A stretch of 64,000 nucleotides of DNA from Cytospora piceicola (GCA_023375675.1 JALQBC010000032.1:248001-312000), one strand, 5' to 3'. Counted from the first letter of the stretch, positions 10,928-23,073 are shown. Numbers and translations are program-made. The notes: a model not told the origin generated them from the sequence alone.

Positions 10928-11898
10928 TGTGGGCGCGTTGGGGCTGTTTGGTGGTGGTGGTGGTGGTGGTGGTGTGAAATCAGACGGATGGTGGGTGTTC
11001 TCAGTCGTCCTGTTTCGCTGGTTCAAGGGTATTAAATATCGCTAAGCTCGTTTCGTAGTAGTATGGATGTGATAAAAGCGATTAGGCTTGTGTCGAGCTC
11101 AAGGCCAAGGAACGAAGGTGGTATAAAGGTATTGACGGTGTTGAGGTAGAGTTAGTTGGTGGCAGGAGACGCGACTCCATGATACCGAGTCGCGTCGACC
11201 TCGAAACCCTCGAGCTCCTAATTACCTAGGTACCTACATATGTAAGTAGGTACTTTGTAAGGTTCTCGGTTCTGTAGTGACCAAGTTTCCAGCAGGGATC
11301 CAGTGGTCTCTGTAGCCTGGATCGGCCGGGCGTTAGTGGGGGAGAGCCCGCTGTACACGTGGCGCTGTTGGTGACAGGTGTACTAACATGATCTGTATTT
11401 AGGGCTGAAGCTCAAAGCCGACGTTTGCTTCGGGGCTCACATGAGTGAGCACCACCAACAACATCACCAGCCTCGAAAGCGGCCGCTCCCAATAAGACGT
11501 GTGTCACGGACATTGGTTTGCTGCTCTAAATCTTTGTTTTCTCGGTTCTTGCAATGATTATTTATCTGTTCCTTCTTCTTCTTCTTCTTCTTGTTGTTGT
11601 AATGAGTGATGCTGGTATCTATCCCCTTCCAAACACTCTAAGCTGAAGCTGAACCCAACAGAAACACCCTCCTACTTGTTCGCCCATCATGACTGTGTCT
11701 CCCAGCATGGTCCATCTTTTAGAAACAACCTATCAACTCCGGGCACCTGCTCGTCGTAAATGACGACGAATCCAAATATGTATCTCATAATAGAGCATAC
11801 CAAGGTATCGTAAATGTTCCGTCTTCTTCATATATCATTTTCCCCCTCTCCCCCCCCCCCCCTTCGCCCCTTACACCAAAGCCCTTTCCACCCCAAAC
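10928..11898. other. intergenic: CDC26 promoter and 3' flank of the next gene
   Basis: Both neighbours are on the minus strand. Features: a CCA/CCACCA-type microsatellite at the 5' end (10950-10975, upstream of the CDC26 ATG), a CCTAGGTACC/AAGTAGGTAC palindromic cluster at 11222-11255, a CTT microsatellite at 11573-11592, and a C-run at 11850-11862. No gene seen. Confidence 0.55.
11222..11255. repeat. CCTAGGTACC-type palindromic block
   Basis: Contains ACCTAGGTACCTA followed by a CATATG centre and AAGTAGGTAC, the same palindromic vocabulary as at 2915 and in the 18.8-19.1-kb cluster. It lies about 300 bases upstream of the CDC26 start codon. Confidence 0.55.
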
Positions 11899-14800
11899 TC
11901 AATCAGCCCCATAAAACGCCGTCGCATAAACATTCTCCGACTCCCACTTGAGGAAGTCCCCCAGGTCATGCCCCAGGTTATACCCCATGGGCACGTACTC
12001 CTTGCTCCCGTCCACCGCCGTCGTGAGCACCAGGTCCAGCATCGGGCTCTGCGGGAGGCTGTCCACGCTCTCCCTCGTCGCCCCGCGCCCGCCTCTCCTC
12101 GCCCCGGCGCCGTCGCGGCTCCCGGGCGACGCCTTCCCGCCGTAGCCGCCCTCGGCGTTCGCCTTGTTGACGTCGATCCCCGGCCCCTGGTAGCGCTTCG
12201 GGTGGCCCTCGAGCGTCCACCTCTTGATGCCGCAGCCCTCGCCCGTGAAGAACCGGCTGGCGTCGAACGGCCGCGTGTTCCAGAACCCCGACGGGTGCTC
12301 CGACGAGATGGGGATCGGCATGCTCTGCACGAGCAGCATCTCCTCCACGTCGCTGATCTCGCCGCTCGACCGTGCCGACGACGACGGCGACGACGCCCCT
12401 GGCGACCCGCCGTCCGGCGACATGCCCCCGCTGACGATGTGGTTGATGCTGTGGTTGCGCAGCGGGTCGTGGAACGACCGGGCTTCCGACCCCGGCGGGC
12501 TTATCGCCGCCATGACGCCGGGCGCGGGAGTGTAGGGGCCCGTTGCCGCCGTGGCCCTGGCAGGGCCGACAGCCGCCGCTCTCCTCCGCTCCTCCTGCTC
12601 CGTGACCAGCGTCCCCAGCGTGCCCATGGACAGCCCGAAGCCGCCCCACCAGTCGCACAGGTCGTCGACCAGGTCCTCGTGCGCGTCGCGCGAGAGGAAG
12701 TCGGCCGGGTCGCTGAGGAGGTCCCCCGCGCCGCCCAGGATGGCCATCTGGAACGCCGTCCAGTCGAGCCCCTCGTCAGGGGAGGACAGCAGCCTTGACT
12801 CGAACGAGTTGATCATCCCGTTGTCGACGAGGTCCGCCTTGGCGAGCCGGATGCGCCCGTGCTGGAACGCGGGCATCGTCTCGGTGAAGGACGTCGACTG
12901 GAGGAACAGGTGCTCGTCGTCCTCCTCGAAGTACGGGCAGATGCTGTTGTTGTTGTTGTTGTTGTTGTTTCTACTGGTGGCTGTGGCTGCGTCGTCTGGG
13001 TTCTGGGCCTGGGGCTGGGGTGACGGTGGGAACTTGTGCACCTGGGGTGCCGTGACCCTCACCTCGGGAATGGTAGGAAGGGCGGGGATGCGCGAGTTTG
13101 ACGACGCGGCACGCTTGTGCGTTGGTCGTACTGGCGTCTTGATCGAGTGGGCTGGGCTGGGATACGAGTGGCTCCTGGCGAACATGGGGCCGTCCTCCTC
13201 TCCAGCTGGTGCGGCTGCTGAAGCAAATGTGTTTGGTGACGGCTGTGGGGGAGTAGCAGGAGGGGTCGCCAGTGGTGTCTGCTCCTGCCTTGCCTGCTTC
13301 GTCACCGCGGTGGGTGTCTTCGGCTCCGTCCAGAACGTCGGTCCCTGGGGGGTGTCCTTGTTGGCCTCAAACGTAAAGGACCTGGGCGTGGGCACCTCGA
13401 CGACAGGCGAGAGGACGTTCAGGTTCACGCCCGAGTTACCGATCCTCGCCGGCAGGTCCTGCAGATGGAAGGGCTCAACAGGTGTGTTCACACTGCTATT
13501 GGCATCCGAGTTGGCCCCGCTCGTGCTCCCCGCGTTGCTACGCAGCGACTCGCTGGAGTTGGACCTCAACGCCTCGGCTTGGGCCTCGGCCTGCGCCTTC
13601 GCGATCCTGCTCTGCCTGTACTGCTGGACCTGGCCGGGCGTGACTACCTCGTCCGCCTGGATCTTGTGCAGGCCAAAGCGGCCCCGCGATCCGTTGAAGA
13701 GCTTCTCGGTAACGTTGTCCGCTTTCAGGTTCCATTTCGACAACGAGCGGCTGTAAGAGTGGTGAGCACGGTGTCCATTACTGCTGTTGCTGTTGTTCTG
13801 TCTCGTGGCTGCAGGGCTGAAGGTGCTCGACTTCGGAGTCGCTGTAGGTAGGTCAGGCCATGTTCCTGGTGTTGACTGCCCCGCTGTTGCTGGGCGGGAT
13901 GTCTTGGGCCTTATAGGTGACCTCCTCTTAGTCTTCTTGATAGAAGCCCCGCGGGTAGGGGACCTGAGGATGTCGGGAGACGGTGAGAGTGGCGATGACT
14001 TGTTGTTAGTCTTTCTAAACGAGGCTGGGATGGTTCCTCGGCCCGACGTTGGCGAAATGGGAGATGATACCCCTTGGGTGTTCCGTGTACGAACAAGGGG
14101 CGGCGGCAGTATCTTCAGCGGGGTCTTGTCCGGCCCTTGTGTCTGTGTCTGCAGGAAACGCGATGCTCGTTGCAGTTCCTGCACCTGAACCTGCAATTCC
14201 TTCGACTGGGGATGCGATTGAGATGCGACTCTTGCCTCCGCGAGGGCCGAGCCAACGGCCTTGAAGGCCTCGTCGGTCTCCCAGATTAATTGCTGAACAT
14301 TCTCCGGGACAGCCTCGTTTTCCTCCTCGTCGTATCCTCCATCGACGAAACCCTCGCAAAGGTCATCGAAGTCAATTATGTTCAGGGTGGGTTGCACCGC
14401 CCTTGGGGTGAATCGTCCTCCGACTTGCCCTTTCCTAATTCCTCTCGTTTCCGCGGCTGGGTTCGAGGCATACGACTCGGTATTATTCACGAGTTCTGGC
14501 GTGTGTTCATGATTGTGCATTATCTTCGAGGGTGTGTCAAGCTTGTTAATACTAGATGGGGTAGGTGTGGTCGTGGTGGGTGTCTTAATATGGCGAGTTT
14601 GATTCCTGTTGGTCGTCGGTGTTGGTGTTGGTTGAGGTGACACAGCGCCCTGTCTGCCTGGCGGCGAACGTGGGCCCGGCGAAACAATTCCAGCAGACTG
14701 CAAAAGCGACGATTTCCTCGATGAAGGCCTCTTTGTCGCGGAGGTGGGGGTGGTGGTGGTGACAGGACAAAGAGCGCTGCCCGGGCTCGCCCAACCTCCC

Positions 14801-15333
14801 GCCATGGTTGGTGTTGAAAGACGAGGGTCAAGGTAAGGACTCGGAACACTGGCGGAGGCGCTCTTTGAAACGGGAACAACTTGCTGGTGTTGTCGGGCAC
14901 AGTCACCACCGCCGCCGCAGCAGGAGCACAAAGAACTGCCCGAGGAGTGGGAGTGCGGCGTGCCGGGGCTGGTGCGTCCAGTGAAGGAGGACAATGGCAG
15001 CGGCGTAGAGATCCTCTTGCTTACGCTACCGTTCTGCACCACTATGTCGTTGCCGTGTTGGCGGTGGTGGCCGACGACGACGATGGGCTTGGGGATCCTC
15101 TTGTGTCCTTTCCGAGGTGATGAGCTGCTACCGCCCATCCAGGACGACCGAGTCTTGTGCTGGTGACGGACGTCCTTTTGCAGTTGCTGCTGCTGGTACT
15201 GCTCCAGCTCATACTGCAGCCTGATGGTCTTGGCGCTGGAGCACTCGAAGGCCTCCTCGTTGTCGCTGTCCGAGTCTGGCCATGTTTTCCTTTGGTTGAT
15301 GAGTTTACGGATACTGAAGTTTGCCCGGGACAT
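11899..15333 (-). CDS. uncharacterised large fungal protein, 1144 residues
   Basis: A single open frame from ATG 15333. I do not recognise a named domain. The N-terminus (RANFSIRKLINQRKTWP) is basic and is followed by an acidic Ser/Asp patch and a Gln-rich helix. Residues about 60-760 are Ser/Thr/Pro low complexity with many SP/TP sites, suggesting a disordered, phosphorylated scaffold. Better-ordered stretches occur near residues 860-940 (DWTAFQMAILGGAGDLLS and DLVDDLCDWWGGFGLSMGTL) and at the C-terminus (EYVPMGYNLGHDLGDFLKWE). Such conserved-looking islands in a disordered chain suggest a real, probably lineage-restricted gene. No signal peptide or membrane segment is seen. A poly-Asn run near residue 800 is encoded by a GTT microsatellite (12941-12968). 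Introns in the low-complexity region cannot be excluded. Confidence 0.75.
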   Translation of the reverse strand: MSRANFSIRKLINQRKTWPDSDSDNEEAFECSSAKTIRLQYELEQYQQQQLQKDVRHQHKTRSSWMGGSSSSPRKGHKRIPKPIVVVGHHRQHGNDIVVQNGSVSKRISTPLPLSSFTGRTSPGTPHSHSSGSSLCSCCGGGGDCARQHQQVVPVSKSASASVPSPYLDPRLSTPTMAGGWASPGSALCPVTTTTPTSATKRPSSRKSSLLQSAGIVSPGPRSPPGRQGAVSPQPTPTPTTNRNQTRHIKTPTTTTPTPSSINKLDTPSKIMHNHEHTPELVNNTESYASNPAAETRGIRKGQVGGRFTPRAVQPTLNIIDFDDLCEGFVDGGYDEEENEAVPENVQQLIWETDEAFKAVGSALAEARVASQSHPQSKELQVQVQELQRASRFLQTQTQGPDKTPLKILPPPLVRTRNTQGVSSPISPTSGRGTIPASFRKTNNKSSPLSPSPDILRSPTRGASIKKTKRRSPIRPKTSRPATAGQSTPGTWPDLPTATPKSSTFSPAATRQNNSNSSNGHRAHHSYSRSLSKWNLKADNVTEKLFNGSRGRFGLHKIQADEVVTPGQVQQYRQSRIAKAQAEAQAEALRSNSSESLRSNAGSTSGANSDANSSVNTPVEPFHLQDLPARIGNSGVNLNVLSPVVEVPTPRSFTFEANKDTPQGPTFWTEPKTPTAVTKQARQEQTPLATPPATPPQPSPNTFASAAAPAGEEDGPMFARSHSYPSPAHSIKTPVRPTHKRAASSNSRIPALPTIPEVRVTAPQVHKFPPSPQPQAQNPDDAATATSRNNNNNNNNSICPYFEEDDEHLFLQSTSFTETMPAFQHGRIRLAKADLVDNGMINSFESRLLSSPDEGLDWTAFQMAILGGAGDLLSDPADFLSRDAHEDLVDDLCDWWGGFGLSMGTLGTLVTEQEERRRAAAVGPARATAATGPYTPAPGVMAAISPPGSEARSFHDPLRNHSINHIVSGGMSPDGGSPGASSPSSSARSSGEISDVEEMLLVQSMPIPISSEHPSGFWNTRPFDASRFFTGEGCGIKRWTLEGHPKRYQGPGIDVNKANAEGGYGGKASPGSRDGAGARRGGRGATRESVDSLPQSPMLDLVLTTAVDGSKEYVPMGYNLGHDLGDFLKWESENVYATAFYGAD
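12941..12968. repeat. GTT trinucleotide microsatellite (poly-Asn on minus strand)
   Basis: Nine uninterrupted GTT units lie inside the uncharacterised 1144-residue gene and are read on the minus strand as poly-Asn. Confidence 0.85.
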
Positions 15334-17254
15334 CCTCGTGATATCGCTCGCAGATATACCCTCAACACTCTCGACCGAGTGTCTATCTTCCTGGCATGTG
15401 GTGGATTAAAGGTGAGGGAAGGGGAAGAAGGGGAAGAAGAGAAAAAAAGAAATGAGCTGCGAATTTGTCCCACGTCACATGGCAGACATATATTATGAGG
15501 GCGAGGGGCCAAAACGGGTTTGCAGCACGACGGCGATGGGGGCCACAACACTTGGGAAAGTCTCTGGATTCCACACCCAAATTCCAAAAGGAAGTCTCAG
15601 TTCAGTTCACTCAAGGCCAAGTGAGGATTGGGATAGATTCGACGTGGTGAGTTAGTCGCGGCGATCTGTAAATTCTGGGAGGAAAGGAAGAGAGTGCGAA
15701 TGGCGGCGAGGATTGGGTCAGAACTCAAGAAGGCCAGGAAGAGAAGTGCCAGTGGGACGCTACCTTCTTTTACCCTGCACCCAGATACAAGAAGTATGTA
15801 AATCATCCATCCCAGCTACCACACTTGGGTTACATCGCGGGTGAGACACCCTGGCCTGCCTGTGAGCCCTGCACCTCCCGACCCGTCCGATGATGAAGAC
15901 CTGCGCGATTGCAACATCGTTACATTGGGGACAGAGCTTATGAGCATTGATAACCCACACACGGTGAGGCGGAGCTGATGAAATGTACCTGCCGTTACAG
16001 TGGGTGGGTCGCCAGACTAGCAGCCATCCCCAGGCCCATGTCGTACCTTTGTGGTGAGCTCCAAGTGGGAGTGTGTCCCACATTATTAGGTGAGAGTCCC
16101 TAAGCAGAAGCAAGACGGCCTCAAAGTTCTCGCTCGCTGACGATGGAGGCTGGCCCGTCCTGGCCCCAAGGGAATACAGGACTCGGGACATTATACAGGG
16201 GATCACCTCCATCCCTGCGCGATGAGCACGGAAACTTGCACCGTCCGCTGCAATAATCTGCCCTATGCAGTAAAGCGTGATAGGTTTGCATGGTGGCTTG
16301 ACCACCATGGACGAGGCGCAATGTCTTGCCGATGATCGACCTTTTCCGCCCCGCGAAGCATCCTGGATATTTTTATCGCGCCTGTTGGTCTTACTCTGTA
16401 CCTCACTCTGACGGCTCATCTTATAAGTATCCGTGATGACCTTGCCCTTTGAAATTGATATGCAGCCCATGGAGAGGGAATTTGCCAGAAAAGCTAATTC
16501 GACACTGTTGTTGCGCATGCCGATGTGGTTGGAGTGAAAATTAGACCAGGCCATCGCTAATTCGGAAAGTGAGCCAGCCCACTTCAGATGCTACGCTCAT
16601 CGGAACCGTTATGGGGACCGCAAAATGTATGTAGTGACCAACGCGCAGCCGAGATGAGGTCCCTTCTGTAGGCTGATAGGCAGCGAGCGATATGTCGCCC
16701 GGTAAGAGGTACGGTATTTACCTGAATGAGAAGAATTCGGGGGAGCCAAAGTATGATACCGTTGAATCAATGAGGGACTGCGTCTCCCATTTGGCCAAGC
16801 GCGCCCGCCATGTTCCATCGACTCGCCAGCGTCGATGCCACGAACGCTGAGAAATACTCAGTGCTTGTATGAAAAAGGAGCGCAGGATTGGCCGAGACGG
16901 CCGAGCAGTTGGCAGGAGTCTGTGAATTGAACGTTAAAGCCAGACACCAACAATGCATTCACATTGACACCTGCCGCGCCGCGCCTGTTGAGCTTCTTCA
17001 TTTCACATGTGGGGAAACCTAGGTGTGGGTACCAGGTCCGCGGGATCAGAAGAAGGCATTATTCATGATCCCAAGCGTCGAGGGCAAGGGGCCAGACGGA
17101 TAGATGCATCTCTGTGGAGGCTGGTGTGAAGGCTTTTGGATTCGTGTGCCTGAATTTAGTGAAGCCTCGTAGAGCTGTGCCTGCGTGCCCAGCTCCACTG
17201 AAGGAATTCAACGCCTGCATCACAACAACCAAACGCAGCCTGTGCAGATACAGC

Positions 17255-17325
17255 CCTGTCCCTGTCCATGTCCATGCCAGTGTTAATGTCAGTGTCGGTG
17301 TCAGTGTCCATGCCAGTGTTGGTAA
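17255..17325. repeat. degenerate short tandem repeat (CCTGTCCATG / GTCAGTGT units)
   Basis: Overlapping CCTGTCC, CATGCCAGTGTT and GTCAGTGTC units recur several times within 70 bases. It is simple-sequence DNA without a gene. Confidence 0.6.
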
Positions 17326-18757
17326 GGGTCGCCTTACCCAGACAGACCTGTCTGCCAGTGTGGTCGGCCTACTTTGTGAGCTGCGCCGTGACGCCATCTT
17401 TGGTTTTCTTGCCCGAAGGATTGAGTCCAGGTGCATCTTCGCATTCGGCGAAATTGCCCCTTGTACGATGTACATATCCGTTTACAGTAAACCGTTTCGA
17501 GTCAAGCCCCGCGCCTCCTTCGCGTATTGTCCTCTAATGTCGGAGACCTGCTTTGGCATTTTCGTGGTGGTGACTCGTTCAGGGCACATGATAGACCCAT
17601 GACGTTGAGAAAGAACAGAGAAGTCGCATGCAGGGCCGGATCGATCAACTTCAATCTCAGCCCAGGTGCTGGGCGTTGGCCCTGTTGCGAGCGCAGCGGC
17701 CAACATGAGTTGGGGGCCACAATGCGGTGGCGTCTTGGCCATGGAATACCAGACTACTGTGTAATCGATCAACCTGTCAACGTGGACGGAGGAATTGACA
17801 GCGGGGGGGGGGGGGGGACCCTCGACGTTATTTGCAGTTAGTTGCCCTCTAGAACTACATACCCATGCGAGCCGAGTGTGAGTTCAGGATTCCGACCCAT
17901 CCGTTGTTTTACTATACAATCTGTACTGTGTAGACATCAGCAGCCAACAACGAAGCTTGCTGGCTGTTGGCCTCACAAAGCCGTTCGAACGGGCCAGGCC
18001 AATGCTGAGGTTGACTGAAACTGGTTTCGAGTGCTCGTGGCCACAAGTGAAGCTGGCCTTGGCCCGGAGGTGAAGTCTGTTTAGTGTATTCTAGGTCTCG
18101 GTCGGCGACTCTGCGCCCCCATGTCTCAATCCGGGCTCTTGAGGGCCAGAGGGCCAAGCTTCATGACACCCGGGTGTATAGGACCTGGCAGTGGACCCTG
18201 AATTTTTGAGTGTGGTCTGTGTCGCTGGAGCAAAGTCCACACGGCCGTATTTTCAGGCCTTGAATCTGGACGGTGCTCGGTATTCAATGTGACTGGATTC
18301 TGGAAGCGGATCAACGCAGCTGGTCCGTGTCCAAAGGGTCCGAGGCGTACAACAGAACAAGCATGCAAGGCAGTAAAGCAACTGAAATTGTGAATTGCCT
18401 CTTCGTATGCTTATCAGTCGACCGGATTGTCGTCGTTTGTGCAGGGAAGAAAAACCTGTGCAATCTCCGCAGTTGAAGCGAGGTTGTCGGAAGGAATGTT
18501 GGTCCACCACTTGCATATACTTAGTATAACATGCACAAGGACAATCAGATTGATGTAGTGTATGTACCTCAGTAGCCCCACCCATGAATCAGAGAGATAT
18601 GTAGATATGTACATCATCAATCCTGCCATCGTCCCAGTCCCACGTGCATGCCCAGGTGCTCCAAAGGTTTGACGGCATCAGGTCCCGTTGCTTCCCCTTT
18701 TTGGCACTTGCGACCTTTAGAGTTGCATGGAACTGGCAATCGCAATAGTCCCATGCT

Positions 18758-19126
18758 GCTACCTACCTAGGTAACTGCCAAGGTACGGTGCACTGGACAA
18801 CAATCGTTCCTTCCTAATCTACATAGTACATTGTACTGTAGAAGATGGGGTCAACACCTGTGGATTCTATCAGGGTTACCTAGGTACCTACCTAGGTAGA
18901 AATCAAGTACGCAGGTTACGCACCAACCACCTGGGCACCACTCTACCCAGGTACCTAGGAATATACCTAGGAATATACCTAGGTACATACCTACTCAGGC
19001 AGGTACAGTCAACCATCTTGATGCTTGTGCGCACGGAGAAACTTGAGCCTCCCAACTGCCCAACTGGCATGAGATCAGGACATGCCTGGGTATACTTACT
19101 TAAGTACCTAGGTAGGTAGTTCAAGT
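18758..19126. repeat. dense cluster of CCTAGGTA / GGTACC palindromes
   Basis: Within about 370 bases there are more than ten copies of ACCTAGGTA, TAGGTACCTA and close variants. They include CCTAGGTACCTACCTAGGTA near 18880 and three CCTAGGAATATA/CCTAGGTACATA-type units at 18953-18990. This is the densest occurrence of a motif that also appears at 2915, 11222, 34380-34520, 40895-40945 and 41725-41785. All copies are intergenic. Confidence 0.75.
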
Positions 19127-22100
19127 CCATTTGTTGGCTGTCGATGTCTACACACCATGTACATCAAACACATCACATCATATTACTCACAGCAATCGAA
19201 CACTGACTGACATTAGTCAAACTGTTGGCCAGCCACGCCAGTCTAATGCGAACAGTGCCTTGCGTGCCTTGCGTACCTTGCCTTTCCGTGCCGCATCCCG
19301 ACTTTTCCCCACCGCGCTGTCGAGCAAGCAGGGCTGGCAGGGCAAGCAAGGGACTGGCGCTTCCAAATAAGCGCCAACCGCAAATCCATTCTAATATTCC
19401 AGGCATCGGCCCATTCCTATTCCATTTTAGACCAGAATCCTCATCCTCTCACGCTCTTCGGCTCCACATTCAGCGTTCTCGTCAGTGCAGTCTGCCCAAC
19501 CAACTCGCCCAACTCGCCGAAAAAACACCTTGATCTTGATTACCTCCCCTTCGCCGCCCGGCCAAACTCCGAGATCAGGAACTTCTACTATGTACTCGTC
19601 CAAACGACGAGTACGGCCGTCAACACGGGGGAAGCGATGGACGTGGGCCTTTCTTGGTCGTGACCGCGGCTGACGTCCGTCGCGGCTGTTTCATGGCGCT
19701 AGACGACACCAACAGAAGGCTTTCAGACGACAACATGACAACTGATTGTACGAGTACCCTTGTTTCTTTACTAATCAATTGCATGGCCAGATGTCAACAT
19801 CATCACTTTCACGCAATGCTGTTCAGCATGCCTAGTCCCTTCCGTAGGGTCACGGGTCACGATATAATCTGGTTTGACTACCTTCCGGCTGCGCTCTTCT
19901 GTCAGACACCCTCCAATCAGCGTTCGGAAACACCTATCCATCATCTCGAGGGCTGTGGTCGGGTTCTCCAGGTTCCCCGGCCGGTATGGGCCGCCTTCCG
20001 CAACAGGCCGCCTGCATATCGACCAGGACCCTCGAAATAGCACCTCGGCTATGTCAATTATAGTGGTTACGCATTGCTAGAAATCCACGGATGGTTATGC
20101 GTGCGAGACCAGGCACATCCAAACAAAAGGCTGGCTCCTCCCTGCTTCACCAGCGTTCGACCATCGTATCCATGATGCCAGGGACGGGCGGGGTACGCTG
20201 CTTCCTCGAGTCCTCCAGAATCCAAGATGTCTGTTGCCAAGGGTAACCTGGACGGATGTACTGCGTAGCTGGTCCGAGGAGGGCGCCCATAGCCCCTCCT
20301 GGCAGCTCTCCAGAGCTCTTATCAAAGGAGTCTCTGACTGTCGCGCTAAAGATCACCAGTCAAGGGCAAGGGAGGTCACTGTGCGCCAGAACAAGATCCT
20401 GCAGTAAACTTCAAGGGTGTTGAATCATCAGGGGTTTACTCCTACGGATGTTCCTGCAAACGAAATGACGGAAGAGAAACAGCCGCGATGATCTCACGTG
20501 GCCATGATTATGCAGGTAACATGATAACAGCAGATCCGCTGATTCTGCACGTTCGAGTGATTAGGATTGACAGTTTGACAGACCAGGCTTCGTGCCTACA
20601 CCACCAACTTTGCTAGTGTACAGTATGTGGGAGTCAAGAAACACCGGAGACTTTCTCAGCCCGTCATTTCCCCTCGAAAAACCCTGCCTGTCCTCTTCTC
20701 GTTAGGAACCAAGAGCACCGTTTTCAAAAACCTCAGAAGGATGGGACATATGCTCCCAAACGCTGTTGAGACCTGTCTCGCCAGCGGTGGCCTCGCCTAT
20801 GTGTGAGAGTGTTACTCTCTGAGCTTTCCCCTTTCAGCTCCCGATTCCCAGCCCAATTAAGCTCCTGAACATAATGCAACTAGAACACCGCCTCCCAGCT
20901 GCAGGTGTCCAGCCCAGAATCAGACTCCACAGGGCTATGTAAATGCTAAAGCGCAGTCGTGCCGTGCTGTAAAGCCCTTCTTTCCTATCCAATCATATGG
21001 TTTGAAAACCCTCCGGAAGAGCTGCAATCAAGTCAGCTTTCAGGCCTGTTGTCTTCACCCTTCTCATCGTGTCCCTTGTTCTTGATAATGCTCCACAATG
21101 CAGCATGAGAAACGTGCCTTGAGCAGACACGAGTACTTCTCATCATAAGGGCTCTTGGCACATGAAAGTACTCACCGCGGTGGTACCTCTCAACTTTCTT
21201 TCCAAAATGTCCCTGGTGGAGGTACCGCAAGATGCCTCCTACCAACACGGCCCGTCGTGATACTGGATGAGACACTTTTGGAACAGCTGGATCGTGCGCC
21301 GAGCCTGTTACTCGGCCCGGGGTCTCGGCTGTCTGTCTCTAAAATTATTTCACCCGCTCATGGATATGGATGTCGACGCAGCTCGATGAAGGTTCTGAGT
21401 AAGAGGCTGCTTCACGTGGATTGGAGCAGCCACATGGAGAGACAAGAGGCCTGAACTTTCCCCTCCCGGCCGTACCGATCTATCTATATATTATTCCTAC
21501 CAACTATCCTCTGCAATCAGCATCAAGAGGCCGCTCTGTGGTGGGAGGTCTGATCCTATCCGGCCTGGTATCCGGCAGAATCTTGGCTGAGGATTTGAGG
21601 CGAAGTCTGGGCTGGGCTGGTAAGCTGACGGCGCCCGTGAGACTTACCGGTACAACGAACTATCTTCCTTCACATTCGACAGGGAGACCCTGTTGCCAGC
21701 CGTCTGATTGGCACTCTGGTTGATATTCGATCTCAACCTAATGTGGGCTATACTGATCTGCCCAGGGATATCTGCCGGGCCGAAACACAGCATACAACAC
21801 ATCCACCACCTGCCCATCTCATCTGGGAGTTCCAGGTAGGATGGTTCGGAAGGACAGACGGCTGACTCGTAGGAGCCAACACGCCTCGGACTGCGAGACA
21901 CATCACGCAGTGGCCGGCCGAGTTTGTAGGATGGAGGAGTTATGTAAGTGAACAACGAGGAAGAAGAAGATGAAACCCCCTCCTCCTCCTTCCCCCTCTT
22001 GCACCCGGCTCAAAAGACCTGTGTCGCCACGGTCAAGACTGTGGATGGCGACAACGGCCGCACGCCGTGGTGGGGTGAGACAGCGCGTAACGGAGGACAT

Positions 22101-22347
22101 GCGTGTGCGGCCGGGGCGTTTCGGCGTAGACGGACACGAGAGGAGCGGCTTGCGGAGGACCTTTTCCATGTCGGTGTTCCAGGTGGTCTGGTCCACCGCG
22201 TCGGTCAGGCTAGTCCGTACGCGGTCATGCAGCTCTGTATTGACTGATATGAAGGGCAGGCACACATCGTTGTTGACGGGATAGTATACCTCAGAGATCA
22301 CACTGGCCTTGAATTACAAGATGACCTGCCGGAGGTGCCAGGTGGAA

Positions 22348-23073
22348 CTATGACCGGTCTGGACGTTCATCGGGCGCAACAACCGTGACTTCAGCCCCAA
22401 CACACAAGTGATGCCTACGGACACAGATCAGCAAGGTGAATATAAGTCTACTCACCAAATACCCACGAGAAGGACATTTGTCATTGAGGCCTTGCTGCTC
22501 GATACGCATGAAGCCTGCAACCCGCAGCAGGGCGTCCAACGAGTTCACCAGGTATGACACTGATCCAGATTGCTTCGGCAAAATTGGATCTATGTTATTC
22601 GTGATGCTTCTTATAGCACTCGCCTCCCGCGCGCGGCCAAGAATGGGCTACACTGCAAGGGGACGCGAGTTTTGTCCAGCCCTCTGCAATGATGAGTTGT
22701 ACGCGCAGAACTTCAAATGACGAGGAGTATCAGCGTCTGATCCGAATGCTCGCTGTAGTCTGTCCCAACGCTTCGTTGGTAAATATGGTCCTGTGTTGGC
22801 GGCACCGGGTGGGTGGCAAAGAATATCAAGCGCCACACACATGCAGCGACGGTGGTAGGAGGGAAGAATGATGGAACCTGTCACATGTGTCTGAGCACGC
22901 TTCACTTTCCGCTCTTTGATATCCTTATTACTCGTATGATCTTGTCCGTCGAGGCATATTGGCCCGCCAGTCTTTTGGGCAGAGTTACCATAGGGTTCTT
23001 CGTTGGTCTTCCTTCTCCGCCACGCCCATGGTAGCTTGGTCTGGTTCGTTATCAGTTCATCGGGAGTCCCCAA
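22348..23073 (-). pseudogene. unassigned minus-strand frame interrupted by one TAG
   Basis: One minus-strand frame runs from about 23073 to 22348 and is broken only by a TAG at 22650-22648. It opens at a TTG, not ATG. Downstream of the stop the translation looks protein-like (SGSVSYLVNSLDALLRVAGF, then QQGLNDKCPSRGYL). A GTGAGT donor with a CGTAG acceptor, about 40 nt apart, follows that segment, but splicing there leads to an early stop. I do not recognise the family. It may be a decayed gene or a chance open frame; neighbouring decay of a transporter gene favours the former. Confidence 0.3.

Noticed and set aside
15760..16554. 264-codon minus-strand frame
   Set aside because: The composition is mixed and it has no domain, no conserved helices and no introns that would extend it.
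17114..17602. 162-codon plus-strand frame
   Set aside because: It starts at GTG and spans a short tandem repeat; no family features.
19771..20356. two adjoining minus-strand frames that look weakly protein-like
   Set aside because: There is no recognisable family, no ATG start and no convincing splice sites; it could be more decayed sequence in the desert.
21155..21275. minus-strand LRYLHQGHFGKKV resembling the end of a polyketide synthase enoylreductase domain
   Set aside because: The similarity covers about a dozen residues only; upstream frames have stops and no Rossmann motif.
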